This document shows, piece by piece, positions 35,289 through 45,135 of a stretch of 64,000 nt of DNA (its first letter is position 1; each line of letters begins with the position of its first letter). The notes below the pieces were generated by a model. It had not been told where the DNA came from. It made no database searches and saw only the letters and a program-made list of their open reading frames with translations. A program made the position numbers and the translations under genes. The stretch comes from Microbacterium arborescens (GTDB lineage Bacteria > Actinomycetota > Actinomycetes > Actinomycetales > Microbacteriaceae): the NCBI GenBank assembly GCA_003339645.1, contig QNUV01000021.1, positions 1,054,001-1,118,000 on the forward strand. Reading direction: 5' to 3'.

Positions 35289-36422
35289 GTGACCGACGCA
35301 GAACTCGATCCCGCTCTCGTCCGCGTCCTCGCGGCCGACGGCTCACTCGACCCGTCGCCCGAAGCCGAACGCTATCTTCCGGTGATCGAGGCGCTCTCCG
35401 ACGCCGAGCTCGAGACGTTCTACCGCGACATGGTGACGGTGCGGGCCTTCGACCGCCAGGCGACGAACCTGCAGCGTCAGGGGCAGCTCGCGCTGTGGCC
35501 GCCGTCCTTCGGGCAGGAGGCCGCGCAGGTCGGATCCGCGCGGGCGGCCCGGCCCCAGGACCACCTCTTCCCGTCATACCGCGAGCACGTCGTGTGCACG
35601 ATCCGCGGCGTCGACCCGATCGACATCATCCGACTCATGCGCGGTCTCACGCACGGCGGGTGGGACCCGACCGACCCGCGCAACGGCAACACCCACATCT
35701 ACACGCTCGTGCTCGGCTCGCAGACGCTGCACGCCTCGGGCTACGGCATGGGCATGGTCTTCGACGGCCGCACCGGCACCGGCGACCCCGAGCGCGACGA
35801 AGCGGTCATCGTCTACTACGGCGACGGCGCGTCGAGCCAGGGCGACGTGCACGAGGCGATGGTCTTCGCCACGAGCTACAACACCCCGCAGGTCTTCTTC
35901 CTGCAGAACAACCACTGGGCGATCTCGGTGCCCGTCTCGACGCAGTCCAAGGTCCCGCTCGTGCGCCGCGGCGCCGGCTACGGGATGCCGTCGGTCCGCG
36001 TCGACGGCAACGACGTGCTCGCCAGCTATGCCGTCACCAAGCTCGCGCTCGACGAGGCGCGCTCCGGCGAGGGGCCCCGTGCCATCGAGGCGCTGACGTA
36101 CCGCATGGGCGCGCACACGACGAGCGACGACCCCACGAAGTACCGCACGAGCGACGAAGAGGCCTTCTGGGCGCAGCGCGACCCGATCGCACGGATGCGC
36201 GCCTATCTCGAAGGCCGCGGTGCGTCGGCATCCTTCTTCGACGACGTGGATGCCGCGGCCGCGGCCTACGCCGACGACGTCCGGGTCCGCACGAACCAGC
36301 TCACCGCCCCCGCGGCCGACAGCATGTTCGCGCACGTCTACAGCGAGCAGCATCCGCTCGTCGACCGGCAGCGGAAGTGGCTCGCCGACTACGAGGCATC
36401 CTTCGAGGAGGGACGCGCATGA
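35289..36422 (+). CDS. 2-oxo acid dehydrogenase E1 component, alpha subunit
   Basis: A 377-residue thiamine-diphosphate enzyme subunit. The ThDP motif GDGASSQGDVHEAM...NN is at about residues 178-207, preceded by the HIYTLVLGSQ...GYGMGMVF substrate/cofactor region; the phosphorylation-loop equivalent RMGAHTTSDDPTKYRT is present, as in branched-chain and PdhA-type subunits. With the next two genes it decarboxylates a 2-oxo acid and transfers the acyl group to lipoate. GTG start with GGGAGG. Whether the substrate is pyruvate or branched-chain keto acids is not resolved. Confidence 0.93.
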   Translation: MTDAELDPALVRVLAADGSLDPSPEAERYLPVIEALSDAELETFYRDMVTVRAFDRQATNLQRQGQLALWPPSFGQEAAQVGSARAARPQDHLFPSYREHVVCTIRGVDPIDIIRLMRGLTHGGWDPTDPRNGNTHIYTLVLGSQTLHASGYGMGMVFDGRTGTGDPERDEAVIVYYGDGASSQGDVHEAMVFATSYNTPQVFFLQNNHWAISVPVSTQSKVPLVRRGAGYGMPSVRVDGNDVLASYAVTKLALDEARSGEGPRAIEALTYRMGAHTTSDDPTKYRTSDEEAFWAQRDPIARMRAYLEGRGASASFFDDVDAAAAAYADDVRVRTNQLTAPAADSMFAHVYSEQHPLVDRQRKWLADYEASFEEGRA

Positions 36423-37399
36423 GCATCGAGACGCTGCCGTTCAGCAAGGCTCTCAACGCGGGCATGCGCGCTGCGATGCGGCAGGACGACCATGTCCTCA
36501 TGATGGGTGAGGACATCGGCCGTCTCGGCGGCGTGTTCCGCGTCACCGAGGGGCTGCAGGCCGAGTTCGGCGACCGGCGCGTGCTCGACACGCCCCTCGC
36601 CGAGTCGGGCATCGTCGGCACCGCGATCGGACTCGCGATGGCCGGCTTCCGCCCGGTGTGCGAGATCCAGTTCGACGGATTCGTCTTCCCCGCTTTCGAT
36701 CAGATCACCACGCAGCTCGCGAAGCTGACGAACCGGCACGAGGGACGGATGTCGTTCCCCGTCGTCATCCGGATCCCTTACGGCGGGCACATCGGCGCGG
36801 TCGAGCACCACCAGGAGAGCCCCGAGGCGTACTTCACGCACACCGCCGGCCTGCGGGTCGTCTCGCCGTCGACGCCGAACGACGCCTACTGGATGATCCA
36901 GGACGCGATCGCCTCGAACGACCCCATCGTGTTCCTCGAGCCGAAGTCGCGCTATTGGACCAAGGGCGAGGTCGACCTCGCCGCACGTGCCCTGCCGCTT
37001 CACGCCTCGCGTATCGTCCGCCGCGGCACCGACGTCACGCTCGTCGGACACGGCGCGATGGTGACAGTGCTGCTGCAGGCCGCCGCGCTCGCCGAGAGCG
37101 AGGGCGTCTCGTGCGAGGTCGTCGACCTGCGGTCGCTGTCGCCGGTCGACTACGGCCCGATCGTCGAGTCGGTGCGCCGCACCGGGCGCATGGTCTACGG
37201 CCAGGAGGCCCCCGGCTTCACGTCGCTGGGCTCCGAGATCGCGGCGACGGTGACAGAGCAGGCGTTCTTCTCGCTCGAGGCTCCCGTGCTGCGGGTGTCG
37301 GGCTTCGACGTCCCGTTCCCCGCGGCGAAGCTCGAGGGCGCGTACCTGCCCGACGCCGACCGCATCCTCGAGGCCGTCGATCGCGCCCTCGCCTACTGA
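36419..37399 (+). CDS. 2-oxo acid dehydrogenase E1 component, beta subunit
   Basis: A 326-residue beta subunit: [18 protein letters not shown] near the N-terminus, then [29 protein letters not shown], the [10 protein letters not shown] segment, and a C-terminal transketolase-like domain ([10 protein letters not shown]...[12 protein letters not shown]). The ATG at 36419 overlaps the E1-alpha stop (ATGA) with GAGGAGGG upstream. It forms the alpha2beta2 E1. Confidence 0.94.
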   Translation: MSIETLPFSKALNAGMRAAMRQDDHVLMMGEDIGRLGGVFRVTEGLQAEFGDRRVLDTPLAESGIVGTAIGLAMAGFRPVCEIQFDGFVFPAFDQITTQLAKLTNRHEGRMSFPVVIRIPYGGHIGAVEHHQESPEAYFTHTAGLRVVSPSTPNDAYWMIQDAIASNDPIVFLEPKSRYWTKGEVDLAARALPLHASRIVRRGTDVTLVGHGAMVTVLLQAAALAESEGVSCEVVDLRSLSPVDYGPIVESVRRTGRMVYGQEAPGFTSLGSEIAATVTEQAFFSLEAPVLRVSGFDVPFPAAKLEGAYLPDADRILEAVDRALAY

Positions 37400-37430
37400 C
37401 CATCCGACGCGCCTGCGAGAGGATTCCCTC

Positions 37431-38777
37431 ATGAGCACCCAGACCTTCCACCTGCCGGACGTCGGCGAAGGCCTCACCGAGGCCGAGATCGTGCAGTGGC
37501 GCGTCGCCGCGGGCGACGAGGTCGCCGTCAACGACGTCCTCGTCGAGATCGAGACCGCGAAGTCGCTCGTCGAGCTGCCGTCGCCGTTCTCGGGCACGGT
37601 CGGCGAGCTGCTCGTCGACGAGGGGACGACGGTCGAGGTGGGGGCCGCGATCATCACCATCGCCGGTGCCGCGGCGGAAGCGGATGCCGCGAGCGGTAAC
37701 TCCGAGCACGGTCAGAAGCCCGCCGAGAAGCCGGCCGCCGCCGGCGACGCGTCGGAGGAGAACGGCTCGGTGCTCGTCGGATACGGCGGGGCCGGACAGG
37801 TGCAGTCGCGCCGCCGCAAGCCCGCCGAGCCGCCCGTTCGCGCGGCCGTGGGCGTCGTGGCGAAGCCGCCGATCCGCAAGCTGGCGCGCGACCTCGGCGT
37901 CGACCTCGCCTCGGTCACGCCGACGGGCGCCGCGGGTGAGGTGACGCGCGAGGATGTCGTGAACCACGCGTCGCAGGCATCCGTCTTCCGGAACCTTCAG
38001 ACGCCCGCCCGACCCGAGGTGCGCGAGCAGACGATCCCCGTGCCGCCGGCCGTCGTGTCGGCCGGACCCGCCGACGACCGCGAGGAGACGATCCCCGTCA
38101 AGGGCGTGCGGAAGGTCACGGCCAAGCACATGGTCGACTCCGCCCACACCGCGCCGCACGTGTCGGTGTGGACCGACGTCGACGCGACGCGCACGATGGA
38201 GCTCGTCAAGCGGATGAAGGCCTCGCCCGACTTCGCCGACATCAAGGTCTCGCCGCTGCTGATCATGGCGCGCGCGGTCGTGTGGGCGGTCCGCCGCACC
38301 CCGATGGTGAACGCCGCCTGGGTCGAGACCGACAACGGCGCGGAGATCCGGGTGCGCCACTACGTCAACCTCGGCATCGCGGCGGCGACGCCGCGCGGCC
38401 TGCTCGTCCCGAACATCAAGGATGCGCAGGACCTGAACATGCGCGGTCTCGCCCGCGCACTCGAGAAGCTGACCCTCACCGCGCGCGAGGGCAAGACCGC
38501 CCCGGCCGAGCAGCAGGGCGGCACGATCACGATCACCAACATCGGCGTGTTCGGCATGGATGCCGGCACCCCGATCATCAACCCCGGCGAGTCGGGCATC
38601 GTCGCGATGGGCACGATACGGCAGAAGCCGTGGGTCGTCGACGGCGAGGTGCGTCCTCGCTTCGTCACGACGGTGTCGGGCTCGTTCGACCATCGCGTCG
38701 TGGACGGCGACGGCATGAGCCGGTTCATCGCCGACGTGGCATCCGTCTTGGAGGAGCCCGCGCTGCTGCTCGACTGA
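37431..38777 (+). CDS. 2-oxo acid dehydrogenase E2 acyltransferase
   Basis: A 448-residue core enzyme: one lipoyl domain with the lipoylated Lys44 in [10 protein letters not shown], an Ala/Glu linker, a peripheral-subunit-binding domain (about residues 145-180, [14 protein letters not shown]), a second linker, then the catalytic domain with [15 protein letters not shown] near the C-terminus. It follows E1-beta after 31 bases. No E3 (dihydrolipoyl dehydrogenase) gene follows, so the complex probably borrows a shared Lpd. Confidence 0.95.
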   Translation: MSTQTFHLPDVGEGLTEAEIVQWRVAAGDEVAVNDVLVEIETAKSLVELPSPFSGTVGELLVDEGTTVEVGAAIITIAGAAAEADAASGNSEHGQKPAEKPAAAGDASEENGSVLVGYGGAGQVQSRRRKPAEPPVRAAVGVVAKPPIRKLARDLGVDLASVTPTGAAGEVTREDVVNHASQASVFRNLQTPARPEVREQTIPVPPAVVSAGPADDREETIPVKGVRKVTAKHMVDSAHTAPHVSVWTDVDATRTMELVKRMKASPDFADIKVSPLLIMARAVVWAVRRTPMVNAAWVETDNGAEIRVRHYVNLGIAAATPRGLLVPNIKDAQDLNMRGLARALEKLTLTAREGKTAPAEQQGGTITITNIGVFGMDAGTPIINPGESGIVAMGTIRQKPWVVDGEVRPRFVTTVSGSFDHRVVDGDGMSRFIADVASVLEEPALLLD

Positions 38778-38790
38778 GCTGATCGCTCTC

Positions 38791-38837
38791 GAGAACGCAC
38801 CGTCGTCGTGACGTCGTACCGTGCGCGGTACGTTCTC
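38791..38837 (+). terminator. Hairpin downstream of the E2 gene
   Basis: Two competing pairings: a long-range one, GAGAACGCACCG (38791-38802) with CGGTACGTTCTC (38826-38837), 11 of 12 bases; and a local perfect 7-bp hairpin CGTACCG-TGCG-CGGTACG (38815-38832). It lies 14 bases after the E2 stop and ahead of the DUF4287 gene; probably a terminator, though without a T-run. Confidence 0.55.
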
Positions 38838-38885
38838 ACCGCGACGGTATGGTCTCGGCGGCGGGCGGGGGAGTAGCCTCGGTGC

Positions 38886-39095
38886 ATGAGTGAGAAGGGG
38901 CCCGCGTCGTACTTCCCGAGCATCGAGAAGACCTACGGACTGCCGGTCCAGCACTGGCTCGACATCGCGGCCGACCAGCTCGCGTCGGGATCCACGCACA
39001 TGCAGGTCGTCGAGTCGCTCAAGACCGAGCACGGGTTGGGGCACGGCCACGCGAACGCGGTCGTCGCCTATGCGAAGTCGAAGCGCGCCGGCTGA
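38886..39095 (+). CDS. DUF4287 domain protein
   Basis: A 69-residue soluble protein spanning one DUF4287 domain (SYFPSIEKTYGLPVQHWLDI...HGLGHGHANAVVAYAKSKRAG). The family is common in actinobacteria, often in proteins with a C-terminal DUF5655 domain that is missing here. The function is unknown. The start follows a GGGGGAG stretch at a rather long distance. Confidence 0.82.
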   Translation: MSEKGPASYFPSIEKTYGLPVQHWLDIAADQLASGSTHMQVVESLKTEHGLGHGHANAVVAYAKSKRAG

Positions 39096-39215
39096 GCCGC
39101 GGCATCCGCGGCATCCGTTCTTCGGAGCATGTCGCGAAGCTCGGACTGTTCGCGCCCATGCGTCCGAGATCGGCGCGATCCTCCGAGGTTCGCGAGCGCG
39201 GACAGCACGGCGGGA

Positions 39216-39782
39216 TCAGCCGGCGACCAGGTGCTCGATGAGGATCTGCGTGCCGATGCCGATGAGCACGATGCCGCCGATGATCTCGGCGGGCTTGCGC
39301 CAGCGCGTGCCGATGCGGTGGCCGATCAGCACGGCGACGAACGACAGGGCGAACGTGACGAGGCCGATCGAGACGACCGCGATCCACAGCGGCACGTCGA
39401 GGAAGGCGAACGACAGCCCGACCGCGAGGGCGTCGATGCTCGTCGCGAGGGCGAGCAGCACGATCTCGCGGGCGGACAGGCCGGATGCCGCATCCGCGTC
39501 GTCATCGTCGGGGCGGAACGCCTCCCACAGCATCTTCGCGCCGATGGCGGCGAGCAGGCCGAAGGCGATCCAGTGGTCGAACGGCGCGATCGCCTCCGCG
39601 AAGGTGCTGCCGAGCAGCCAGCCGATCAGTGGCATGACGGCCTGCGCGAGACCGAAGGCGCCGGCGATGAGGAGGGCGCCGCGCACGACGTGGGTGCGCA
39701 GCTGCAGTCCCTTGCCGAGGGCGACGGCGAACGCGTCGGCGGAGACGCCGACGGCCAGGATGAAGAGCGCCCAGGGCGACAT
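39216..39782 (-). CDS. mntP: Manganese efflux pump MntP family
   Basis: A 188-residue membrane protein with six helices in two three-helix repeats. Each half carries the conserved acidic motif: AVGVSADAFAVALGKG at about residues 10-25 and ALATSIDALAVGLSF at about 110-124; the Asp residues are the expected metal ligands. A short acidic loop (RPDDDDADAAS) separates the halves. GAGGAG precedes the ATG. It exports Mn(II). No yybP-ykoY riboswitch signature was recognised upstream. Confidence 0.88.
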   Translation of the reverse strand: MSPWALFILAVGVSADAFAVALGKGLQLRTHVVRGALLIAGAFGLAQAVMPLIGWLLGSTFAEAIAPFDHWIAFGLLAAIGAKMLWEAFRPDDDDADAASGLSAREIVLLALATSIDALAVGLSFAFLDVPLWIAVVSIGLVTFALSFVAVLIGHRIGTRWRKPAEIIGGIVLIGIGTQILIEHLVAG

Positions 39783-39910
39783 GGCTCCTCCTCGAAGCGG
39801 GATGACGGGATGGCGGGCGATCGTCCCGGGCGCCGTCGAACGGAGATCGGCCGCTCTCGAGCTTGCCAGTCGCCGGCCCTCGAGAATGACGAAAAGCCCT
39901 GATTGACAGC

Positions 39911-39945
39911 ATTTCGGGCGAGCGAATCGTTCGGTCGCCCGAAAT
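39911..39945 (-). terminator. Strong hairpin ending the aldolase operon
   Basis: Perfect 11-bp inverted repeat ATTTCGGGCGA / TCGCCCGAAAT with an inner CGAA/TTCG pairing. It lies 22 bases past the stop of the aldolase-dehydrogenase gene, separating the eight-gene operon from mntP on the same strand. No clear T-run follows. Confidence 0.75.
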
Positions 39946-39966
39946 CGCGCGCGCTTCCTGCGGCCG

Positions 39967-41931
39967 TCAGATCACCCGGTCGTTCCCTCCGTCGACGCTG
40001 ACGTGCGCGCCGGTCGTCGCCGGCAGCTGCTCGCAGAACACGGCGACGGCCTCGGCCACCATGGCGCTCGTGACCTCGATGCGCAGGAGGTTTCGCGTGC
40101 GGTACTCCTCGATGGACAGCCCGTAGCTGGCAGCGCGTTGCGCGAGCAGCTCGGGCGTCCAGATCGCGGTGTCGAAGACCGCATCCGGCTCGACCTGGTT
40201 CACGCGGATGCCGTCGGCGGCCCACTCGAGGGCGGCGACCCGTGCGAGCTGTGCCGCCGCCGTCTTGCTCGCCGAATAGGCGGCGACGCCCGGTCCCGGG
40301 GCGACGACGTTCTTCGTCGAGACGAGCACGACCCGCCCGCCCCGCGGCGAGAGCGCGAGGTGAGGATGAGCCGCGCGCATCAGGCGGAGCGGGGCGGTGG
40401 CGTTGACGCGCAGGGCGCGCTCCCACGTCGCGTCGTCGAGGTCGGCGATGGACTGACTGCGGGGGAAGATCCCCGCGGCGACGACGAGCATGTCGACGCC
40501 GCCGTAGGTGCGGACCGCCTCGTCGAGGGTGCGCTCGATGACCGCCGGGTCGGCGACGTCGCCGACGACACCGCGCCAGATGTCACCGGCGAAGGCGTGC
40601 CGCACGGCCGGGTCGAGGTCGACCCCGACGACGGCGGCGCCATCGGCGAGGAGTCGCTCGGCGACGGCCCGGCCGATGCCCGAGGCGGCGCCCGTCACGA
40701 TGGCGACCTCGCCCGCGAGCGGCGCACGGCGGCGGCCCGCGAGCTTGGCCTGCTCGAGAGACCAGTACTCGATGTCGAAGCTCTGCGCCTCGTCGAGCGA
40801 TCGGTAGCCGCCGATCGCGTCGGCGGCTTGGATGACGGCGATCGTGTGCTCCGCGATATCGGCCGCGACGCCGACATCCCGCACGGTGTCGCCCGCCGTC
40901 AGCATCCCGAGCTCCGGGTCGAGCACGACGCGGGGAGCGGGGTCGAGGGGAGTCACCGGCCCCGTCTGGCGCTGCCGATGGCGCTCGACGTAGGCCCGGT
41001 AGGCGCTCGCGTAGGCGGCGACATCGCGCCCGACGAGCGGATGACGCTTCGTGTAGATGACGTGCTCGGGGGTCGCGGTTCCGCGGGTCGTGGCCGCGCT
41101 GACGTCGGGGCGCGCAGCGAACGCGGCGGCACGGTGCGATCGGCTCTGCCGCAGCAGCAGGGGCCGGCCCGCGGCCCGCGCGATGTCGGCGCGCAGATTC
41201 GCGATGGCCTCGATGGTGCCCCAAGACGGGATGCCGCCCTCACCGGCACCCGTTTCACCGGCACCCGTTTCACCGGCATTCGTCTCGGGGGCGACGATCC
41301 CCGAGACCTCGGCCGCGCGGGCGACGATCTCGCGATGGCGCGCGAGCACCGCGTCGGGGTCGTCGCCGAAGGTGAACAGGCCGTGGTTGCGCAGCACGAG
41401 CGCGTCGACACCGCTCAGGTCGGTGTCGGCCACGAGGCGGGCGAGCGGGAATCCGGGCATCACGTAGGGCAGAACGGCGACCCGCGGGCCGAGCGCCGAC
41501 GCGATCTCAACGTCGGACACGTCGCGATCGGTCACGGCGACGATCGCATCGGCGTGGGAGTGGAGTGCGACGCGTCCGGGGAGGTGCGCGTGCAGCAGCG
41601 CCTCGATCGAGGCCGTCGGCGCCGACGCGTCGAGGGAGGCCTGGCGCAGCTCGTTCACCATCGTCGGGTCGTCGAGGTGCGGCAGGCGCAGCAGGGCTTC
41701 GAGCCGTTCGCGGCGCAGCGGCGCGAACCCCGCGGGCTCGATCGTGGCGAGGTCCCACCCGCTGCCCTTGACGAGGACGAGGTCCACGGGTTCGCTCGTG
41801 ACGTCCTCGCCCCGCGCGGTGATCGAGGTGTTCCCGCCGCCGTGGAGGACGAAGGAGGGATCGCCGCCGAGCGCGCGGCTGACGCGCACGATGTCGTCGA
41901 GCGCGGCCGACACCTCCGGTGACGGGGTCAT
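39967..41931 (-). CDS. Bifunctional class II aldolase / short-chain dehydrogenase (RhaD-like)
   Basis: A 654-residue fusion. The N-terminal class II aldolase domain (about 1-400) has the substrate loop GGGNTSI and zinc-site histidines in LHSHADAI and LRNHGLFTFGD. The C-terminal dehydrogenase (about 420-654) has the NAD motif TGAASGIGRA and catalytic YSASK. Members of this fusion family include rhamnulose-phosphate aldolase/lactaldehyde dehydrogenases. It would cleave a ketose phosphate and oxidise the aldehyde formed. The ATG overlaps the kinase stop (ATGA), and this is the last gene of the operon. A three-unit 15-bp repeat inserts GETGA peptides near residue 220. Confidence 0.88.
   Translation of the reverse strand: MTPSPEVSAALDDIVRVSRALGGDPSFVLHGGGNTSITARGEDVTSEPVDLVLVKGSGWDLATIEPAGFAPLRRERLEALLRLPHLDDPTMVNELRQASLDASAPTASIEALLHAHLPGRVALHSHADAIVAVTDRDVSDVEIASALGPRVAVLPYVMPGFPLARLVADTDLSGVDALVLRNHGLFTFGDDPDAVLARHREIVARAAEVSGIVAPETNAGETGAGETGAGEGGIPSWGTIEAIANLRADIARAAGRPLLLRQSRSHRAAAFAARPDVSAATTRGTATPEHVIYTKRHPLVGRDVAAYASAYRAYVERHRQRQTGPVTPLDPAPRVVLDPELGMLTAGDTVRDVGVAADIAEHTIAVIQAADAIGGYRSLDEAQSFDIEYWSLEQAKLAGRRRAPLAGEVAIVTGAASGIGRAVAERLLADGAAVVGVDLDPAVRHAFAGDIWRGVVGDVADPAVIERTLDEAVRTYGGVDMLVVAAGIFPRSQSIADLDDATWERALRVNATAPLRLMRAAHPHLALSPRGGRVVLVSTKNVVAPGPGVAAYSASKTAAAQLARVAALEWAADGIRVNQVEPDAVFDTAIWTPELLAQRAASYGLSIEEYRTRNLLRIEVTSAMVAEAVAVFCEQLPATTGAHVSVDGGNDRVI
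41241..41285 (-). repeat. 15-bp coding tandem repeat in the aldolase domain
   Basis: Three 15-bp units (CACCGGCACCCGTTT, the same again, then CACCGGCATTCGTCT), encoding a short Gly/Glu/Thr/Ala repeat in what should be a surface loop of the aldolase domain. Confidence 0.85.
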
Positions 41932-43418
41932 GCGTAGGCCTCCCAGACGCTCGTCATCGACGAGACGACCCGGTCGAAGCGGGCGGCCTGCTGCTGGTAC
42001 GCCGTGCGGCAGATGCCCGGCTGAACGACCAGCGCGGGGTCGGGCTCGACGCCCCACGGGGTCATGTCGACGCCGACACCGCGTGCCGCGAGCGAGGCGA
42101 CGCCCCGGGCGCCCAGCTCGGTGCCGAGCTGCCGGCGCATCGCGTGCCCGATGACGTCGGCGAACATCTGCGCCCACTGCGGGTTCTTCGCCCCGCCGCC
42201 GGCGAGTGTCCACGGGGCGTCGGTGACGACAGCGCCCGTCGCGACGACCTTCTCGATCTGCACGCGGTGGTACTGCGTGATGCCCTCGGCGACCGCGCGG
42301 GCGACATGCGGGTAGCCGTGGCTGCCCTTGATCCCGACGAACGTTCCGGAGGCACCGAGGTGCTCGGGTGCGCCGTGGATGAACGGCAGGAAGAGCAGCC
42401 CGTCGGCCAGCGGGGGTGCGCCGAGCGCGGCCTCGAGCAGATCGCGCGGCGTCAGCGGAAGAGTGGCGCGCGCGCCGAGCAGTCCGGACGCCCATTCGAT
42501 GCTCGCCGCGGACGTCGGTGCGACCTCCATGGCCAGCATGAGGCGGGGATCGGGGAGCAGCGCGTTGATGGTGACGCGCGGGGGGACGGCATCCGTCGGC
42601 ACGACGACAGCGTTGATCGCCCACGTTCCCACGATCACCGTCACGTCGCCGAGGTCGGTGGAGCCCGCCCCCAGCGGGCTCGCGACGCAGTCCATGCACC
42701 CGGCGACGACGGGGGTGCCCGCGATCAGGCCGGAGCGCGCGGCGGCCTCGGCGCTGATCGTCCCGACGACCTCGTCGCTCGCGTGCAGGGGCGGCAGGAT
42801 GCGCTGGAGCTCGCGGGGCAGGCCGAGCATGTCGAAGACCTCGGGCTCGTACTCCCGCGCCCGCAGGTTGACCAGCCCGCACCCCGACGAGTCGGATGTG
42901 TCGGCGCTCGCGACGCCGGTGAGGCACGCGGTGATCCAGTCCTTGCAGGTCAGCGCCCAGCGGGCCCGGTCGAGCGATTCCGGCTCGTTGTCGAGCAGCC
43001 ACCGCAGGAGCACGCCGGGCTGCGCGGCCCACGGAAGCGACCCGGTGAGCAGCCGCATCCGCTCGACCGCCGCGGGGTCGAGGGCCGCGACGACGTGCTC
43101 GGCCCGGCTGTCGGTCGAGGCGATGGCGGGCCGCACCGGCCGCAGCTGCTCGTCGACGAGGTACAGGCCGTTGCCGTGACCGGTCGCGCCGACGGCCGAG
43201 ACGGTCCATCCGTCGGCCGCGAGCCACGCGGTCAGGTCGCGCAGGACGTCGGCCACGACGTCCCACAGCGTGTCCATCGCGATCTCCTGCCGCTCGCGCG
43301 AGACCGCGACGCGGGGGTTCGGCGCCGAGACCGTGCGGATCTCCCGCCCGGCGTCGTCGAACGCCGCTGCTTTGGCAGACGTGAGGCCCACGTCGATGCC
43401 GATGACGCAGATCTTCAT
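41928..43418 (-). CDS. FGGY-family carbohydrate kinase (LyxK/EryA-like)
   Basis: A 496-residue sugar kinase with the two-domain FGGY fold. N-terminal phosphate loop GIDVGLTSAKAAAFD; substrate region ATGHGNGLYLVDEQ and LTCKDWITACLTG; C-terminal ATP site TLAGGGAKNPQWAQMFADV. Sequence recall places it nearer L-xylulose kinase (LyxK) and erythritol kinase (EryA) than GlpK, RhaB or LsrK; this is from memory of the families, not a search. It should phosphorylate the imported polyol or ketose. It lies between the dehydrogenase and aldolase genes. Confidence 0.88.
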   Translation of the reverse strand: MKICVIGIDVGLTSAKAAAFDDAGREIRTVSAPNPRVAVSRERQEIAMDTLWDVVADVLRDLTAWLAADGWTVSAVGATGHGNGLYLVDEQLRPVRPAIASTDSRAEHVVAALDPAAVERMRLLTGSLPWAAQPGVLLRWLLDNEPESLDRARWALTCKDWITACLTGVASADTSDSSGCGLVNLRAREYEPEVFDMLGLPRELQRILPPLHASDEVVGTISAEAAARSGLIAGTPVVAGCMDCVASPLGAGSTDLGDVTVIVGTWAINAVVVPTDAVPPRVTINALLPDPRLMLAMEVAPTSAASIEWASGLLGARATLPLTPRDLLEAALGAPPLADGLLFLPFIHGAPEHLGASGTFVGIKGSHGYPHVARAVAEGITQYHRVQIEKVVATGAVVTDAPWTLAGGGAKNPQWAQMFADVIGHAMRRQLGTELGARGVASLAARGVGVDMTPWGVEPDPALVVQPGICRTAYQQQAARFDRVVSSMTSVWEAYA

Positions 43419-43435
43419 CGATCCTCGTTTCTCGC

Positions 43436-45088
43436 TCAGGCGGCCGTCGGCTGAGCGGGTGCCGGGCGCAGGGTTCGGGGTGCGAAGCGCCGAGCGGCTT
43501 CACGGTATCGCGCCAGCTCGGCATCCGCGCGCTCGGCGCTCCAGTCGCCGTGCGCGACGAGCACGTCTGCCGCGCGGGGCGCGCAGCCGAGGCCCACGTC
43601 GCTGTTCAGCGCGATCGCGGTGCGGCGGATCAGGACGTCCTCGAGCGTGTGGGCACCTTCCTCGCGGACGGCGTACACGACCTCCGCCGCGATCGCGCCG
43701 CTGTCGTCGTCGATGACCTCTGCCAGCGACGGATCGGATGCCGCGAGCATCTCGATCGGGCGGCTGAGGGTTCCGTACAGGTCGGCGAGACGGCGGGCGC
43801 TGCGCTCGGGAAGGACGCTGCGGGCGACGCTGTCGGCGACGAAGCGTCCGTGATCGCCCGCGGGTGCGCCGGGGAACCGGGCCGTCCGGGTCGCGGAGCG
43901 GCGACGGCCGAGGCCGAGTGCCGTCTCGATGCGCCGCAGCGCCTGCTCGCCGAGGGCACGGTGGGTCGTGTACTTGCCGCCGATGACGGTGAGGAGCCCC
44001 GCGGCCTCGTCCGTGTGCACGACGATCTCGCTGTCGCGGCTGACCGAGGCCGGGTCGCTGAGATCGGCGACGTAGGGGAGGGGGCGCACCCCCGAGAACG
44101 ACCAGAGCACGGCGTCCCGGCGCAGCCCCGCTGCCGGGATGAGGTCGTTGACGGCCCGGAGCAGGTAGTCGACCTCGTCGTCGTCGACGATGATCTCGTC
44201 GATCGACCCGTCGTAGGGCAGGTCGGTGGTGCCGATCATGTACTTGCCGTCCCACCACGGCAGCACGAACATGGGCCGGCCGTCGTCGGGCGACTCGAAG
44301 AAGATGCACGTGTCGGGCGCGCCGGGGAAGGCGTCGACGACGAGGTGGCTTCCCTTCGTCGGCCCGATCCGGCGGGCGTGGTCGCCCTGCAGGTCGAGCA
44401 CCGCGTCGACCCAGGGGCCGGCGCAGTTGACGACCACGGGGGCGCGCAGCGTCCGCTCGCGTCCGTCCTCGCGGTCGAGGTACCGGACGCCGGCGATGCG
44501 TCCGTTCTCGCGGATCAGGTCGGTGACGGGGGTGTGGGTGAGCACGGTCGCGCCGTGGTTGGCCGCATCGATGGCGAGCTCGATGCCGAAGCGCTCGGTC
44601 ACCGGCACGTGCGCGTCCTGGAAGAGGCCGCCCCACTTCACGCCGCCCGCGGCCACCGAAGGCCACTCGCGGGCGAGTCGCCGCGAGAAGACGATGCGGT
44701 TGCGCGGCAGCTTCTTGCCCAGCGACAGGATGTCGTGCAGCAGCAGCCCGCACGACAGCAGCCATCCGGGCCGCGAGGCGCCCCGCGAGAAGGGGATGAG
44801 CATGGGGTACGGGCGCACGAGATGCGGCGCCGTGCGCAGCAGGATGTTGCGCTCGCGGATCGACTCGAGCACGAGCGGGATCTCCACGCGCTCGAGGTAC
44901 TTCAAGCCGCCGTGGATGAGACGGGTCGAGATCGCCGACGTGCGGGCGGCGATGTCGTCACGGTCGATGACGACGACGTGGAGGCCGCGGCCGGCGGCCT
45001 CACGGGCGATGGCGAGGCCGTTGATCCCGGCGCCGATGACGACGACGTCGGCCGAGGTCGGCTCGGCATGGGTACGAAGCGAGGGCAT
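43436..45088 (-). CDS. GlpD/EryB-like FAD-dependent polyol-phosphate dehydrogenase
   Basis: A 550-residue flavoprotein: FAD motif VVVIGAGINGLAIAREAAGRG at the N-terminus, the GlpD-type STRLIHGGLKYLE segment (about residues 55-67), and the conserved FVLPWWDGKYMIGTTDLPYDG and VIGGKYTTHRALGE regions. Family members oxidise glycerol-3-phosphate or, for EryB, erythritol-4-phosphate, passing electrons to quinone. Surrounded by a kinase and two carbon-cleaving enzymes rather than glpF/glpK, it more likely acts on the phosphorylated substrate of this locus. AGGA precedes the ATG at 45088. Confidence 0.88.
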   Translation of the reverse strand: MPSLRTHAEPTSADVVVIGAGINGLAIAREAAGRGLHVVVIDRDDIAARTSAISTRLIHGGLKYLERVEIPLVLESIRERNILLRTAPHLVRPYPMLIPFSRGASRPGWLLSCGLLLHDILSLGKKLPRNRIVFSRRLAREWPSVAAGGVKWGGLFQDAHVPVTERFGIELAIDAANHGATVLTHTPVTDLIRENGRIAGVRYLDREDGRERTLRAPVVVNCAGPWVDAVLDLQGDHARRIGPTKGSHLVVDAFPGAPDTCIFFESPDDGRPMFVLPWWDGKYMIGTTDLPYDGSIDEIIVDDDEVDYLLRAVNDLIPAAGLRRDAVLWSFSGVRPLPYVADLSDPASVSRDSEIVVHTDEAAGLLTVIGGKYTTHRALGEQALRRIETALGLGRRRSATRTARFPGAPAGDHGRFVADSVARSVLPERSARRLADLYGTLSRPIEMLAASDPSLAEVIDDDSGAIAAEVVYAVREEGAHTLEDVLIRRTAIALNSDVGLGCAPRAADVLVAHGDWSAERADAELARYREAARRFAPRTLRPAPAQPTAA

Positions 45089-45135
45089 GCTGCATCCTTC
45101 TGGTCTCGGGGCGCCCGTGGGCGCCCCGAGAGGGT

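Noticed and set aside
39783-39960. yybP-ykoY manganese riboswitch upstream of mntP
   Set aside because: The conserved internal-loop sequences of that riboswitch were not found; only the operon-end hairpin is present.
39967-43524. A single 1185-residue kinase-aldolase-dehydrogenase fusion
   Set aside because: The long open frame runs antisense-frame through the kinase gene; the aldolase has its own ATG at 41931 overlapping the kinase stop, as elsewhere in the operon.
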